A stretch of DNA of 6,691 nucleotides from DATEZO01 sp035255485. Lineage in GTDB: Bacteria; Pseudomonadota; Gammaproteobacteria; Burkholderiales; Burkholderiaceae_D. The position numbers and the translations under genes are program-made. Location: the NCBI GenBank assembly GCA_035255485.1, contig DATEZO010000139.1, positions 1 to 6,691 on the forward strand, given 5' to 3'. Below are positions 6,129 to 6,691 of this stretch, piece after piece. Numbering within the stretch: position 1 is the first letter of the stretch; every line of letters begins with the position of its first letter. Under the pieces are notes generated by a model that saw nothing but the letters and a program-made list of their open reading frames with translations, was not told where the DNA came from and made no database searches.

Positions 6129-6691
6129 GCATGATCCTTTCAAGAATGAATGCGCCGGCTGAAAGCATCACGACCCACAGCACGCAGGTGTGGGCGACCA
6201 GGCGCCATGCCCGTCCGATATCGGCAGCCGTTGCCAAACGGCCGCTGCCCAGTGGCGGGCGCAACTCGGCGACACCATCGTATTCGGCACTACCGCCCAA
6301 TGCCAGGCCCAGCGCGCCTGCCCCGGCGGCCATCACCGGTCCGGCATTCGGGCTGCTCCAGGCAGGCGCCTGGGTTTTCCAGCAATGGCTGGCGCGGCGT
6401 GTGTCGCCCAGCAATGCGTAGGAAAGCGCGGTGAGACGCGCCGGAATCCAGTTGAGTACATCATCGGCGCGCGCGGCCATCCAGCCGAATGCAAGAAAAC
6501 GCTCGGTGCGATAGCCCCACATTGCATCCAGCGTGTTGGCGAGGCGAAACAGCAATGCGCCGGGACCGCCGGCGACCAGAAACCAGAATAGCGTGCCGAA
6601 GACGGCATCGTTGCCGTTTTCCAGCGTCGATTCGACTGCGGCTTTGGCCATGTCGGCAGCGTCGGCGCGCGCGGTATCGCGGCTGACGATA
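6121..6691 (-). CDS. cbiB: Adenosylcobinamide-phosphate synthase CbiB, C-terminal part (cut by window)
   Basis: An inner-membrane enzyme that joins adenosylcobyric acid to aminopropanol phosphate (the CobD product), giving adenosylcobinamide phosphate. The frame is open through the right edge, so the ATG at 6651 is internal. 189 residues are visible, and about 120-130 N-terminal residues of the usual 310-320 are missing. The visible part begins IVSRDTARAD and continues through VESTLENGNDAVFGTLFW, equivalent to the family's ES-x-x-EN-x-SD segment. It then has LANTLDAMWGYRTERF, ARADDVLNWIPARLTA and SPNAGPVMAAGAGALGLALGG, all conserved in CbiB. Hydrophobic, membrane-suited stretches lie at about visible residues 30-50, 118-133 and 163-183, the last near the C-terminus. 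The family's usual SDG is GND here, a modest change. It overlaps cobD by 8 nt and is the first operon gene visible. Confidence 0.94.
   Translation of the reverse strand, partial: IVSRDTARADAADMAKAAVESTLENGNDAVFGTLFWFLVAGGPGALLFRLANTLDAMWGYRTERFLAFGWMAARADDVLNWIPARLTALSYALLGDTRRASHCWKTQAPAWSSPNAGPVMAAGAGALGLALGGSAEYDGVAELRPPLGSGRLATAADIGRAWRLVAHTCVLWVVMLSAGAFILERIMHA
6135..6141 (-). promoter_or_regulatory. cobD ribosome binding site, sets the start
   Basis: GAAAGGA, 6 nt before the ATG at 6128 and inside the end of cbiB. It favours MLEHGGNL as the N-terminus over the TTG at 6143. Confidence 0.65.

Overview
This window is a GC-rich, densely coded chromosomal segment. It holds the end of a fatty/aromatic acyl-CoA catabolism gene, a ThrH-type phosphatase gene, and the distal part of a cobalamin (vitamin B12) operon. 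Codon use and protein style (a PaaH-like two-domain 3-hydroxyacyl-CoA dehydrogenase with an NHAGRGY motif, and the CbiB/CobD/BtuF/CobQ order) suggest a betaproteobacterium, probably Burkholderiales and perhaps Oxalobacteraceae. That placement is recalled from family sequences, not computed.

Layout. 1-1242 (+) is a 3-hydroxyacyl-CoA dehydrogenase lacking its N-terminus at the window edge. 1243-1533 is the gap between two convergent genes; it holds short AT-rich palindromes and a strong GC hairpin just after thrH. 1534-2154 (-) is thrH. 2155-2639 is the largest gene-free stretch. It holds a cluster of four inverted repeats next to thrH, a possible 17-codon upstream ORF whose stop overlaps the thrH ribosome binding site, and a decayed fragment of an IS5-family transposase. 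From 2640 to the right edge, everything is on the minus strand and reads cbiB (partial) - cobD - btuF - a 48-codon unannotated small ORF - cobQ. The junctions are 8-nt, ATGA, 2-nt-gap and ATGA, so this is almost certainly one translationally coupled operon.

How the genes work together. CobD decarboxylates L-threonine 3-phosphate to (R)-1-amino-2-propanol phosphate. CbiB attaches that arm to adenosylcobyric acid to give adenosylcobinamide phosphate. CobQ makes the cobyric acid by four amidations. BtuF is the periplasmic corrinoid-binding protein of an ABC importer, so the operon joins late de novo synthesis with corrinoid salvage. ThrH, beyond the IS relic, is a phosphoserine phosphatase/homoserine phosphotransferase; a link to supply of the CobD substrate is possible but speculative.

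The most novel items are the small ORF wedged between btuF and cobQ, and the inverted-repeat/upstream-ORF leader of thrH built on the edge of an IS relic. I found no RNA genes, CRISPR array or intact mobile element. No wholly new defence or metabolic system is evident.
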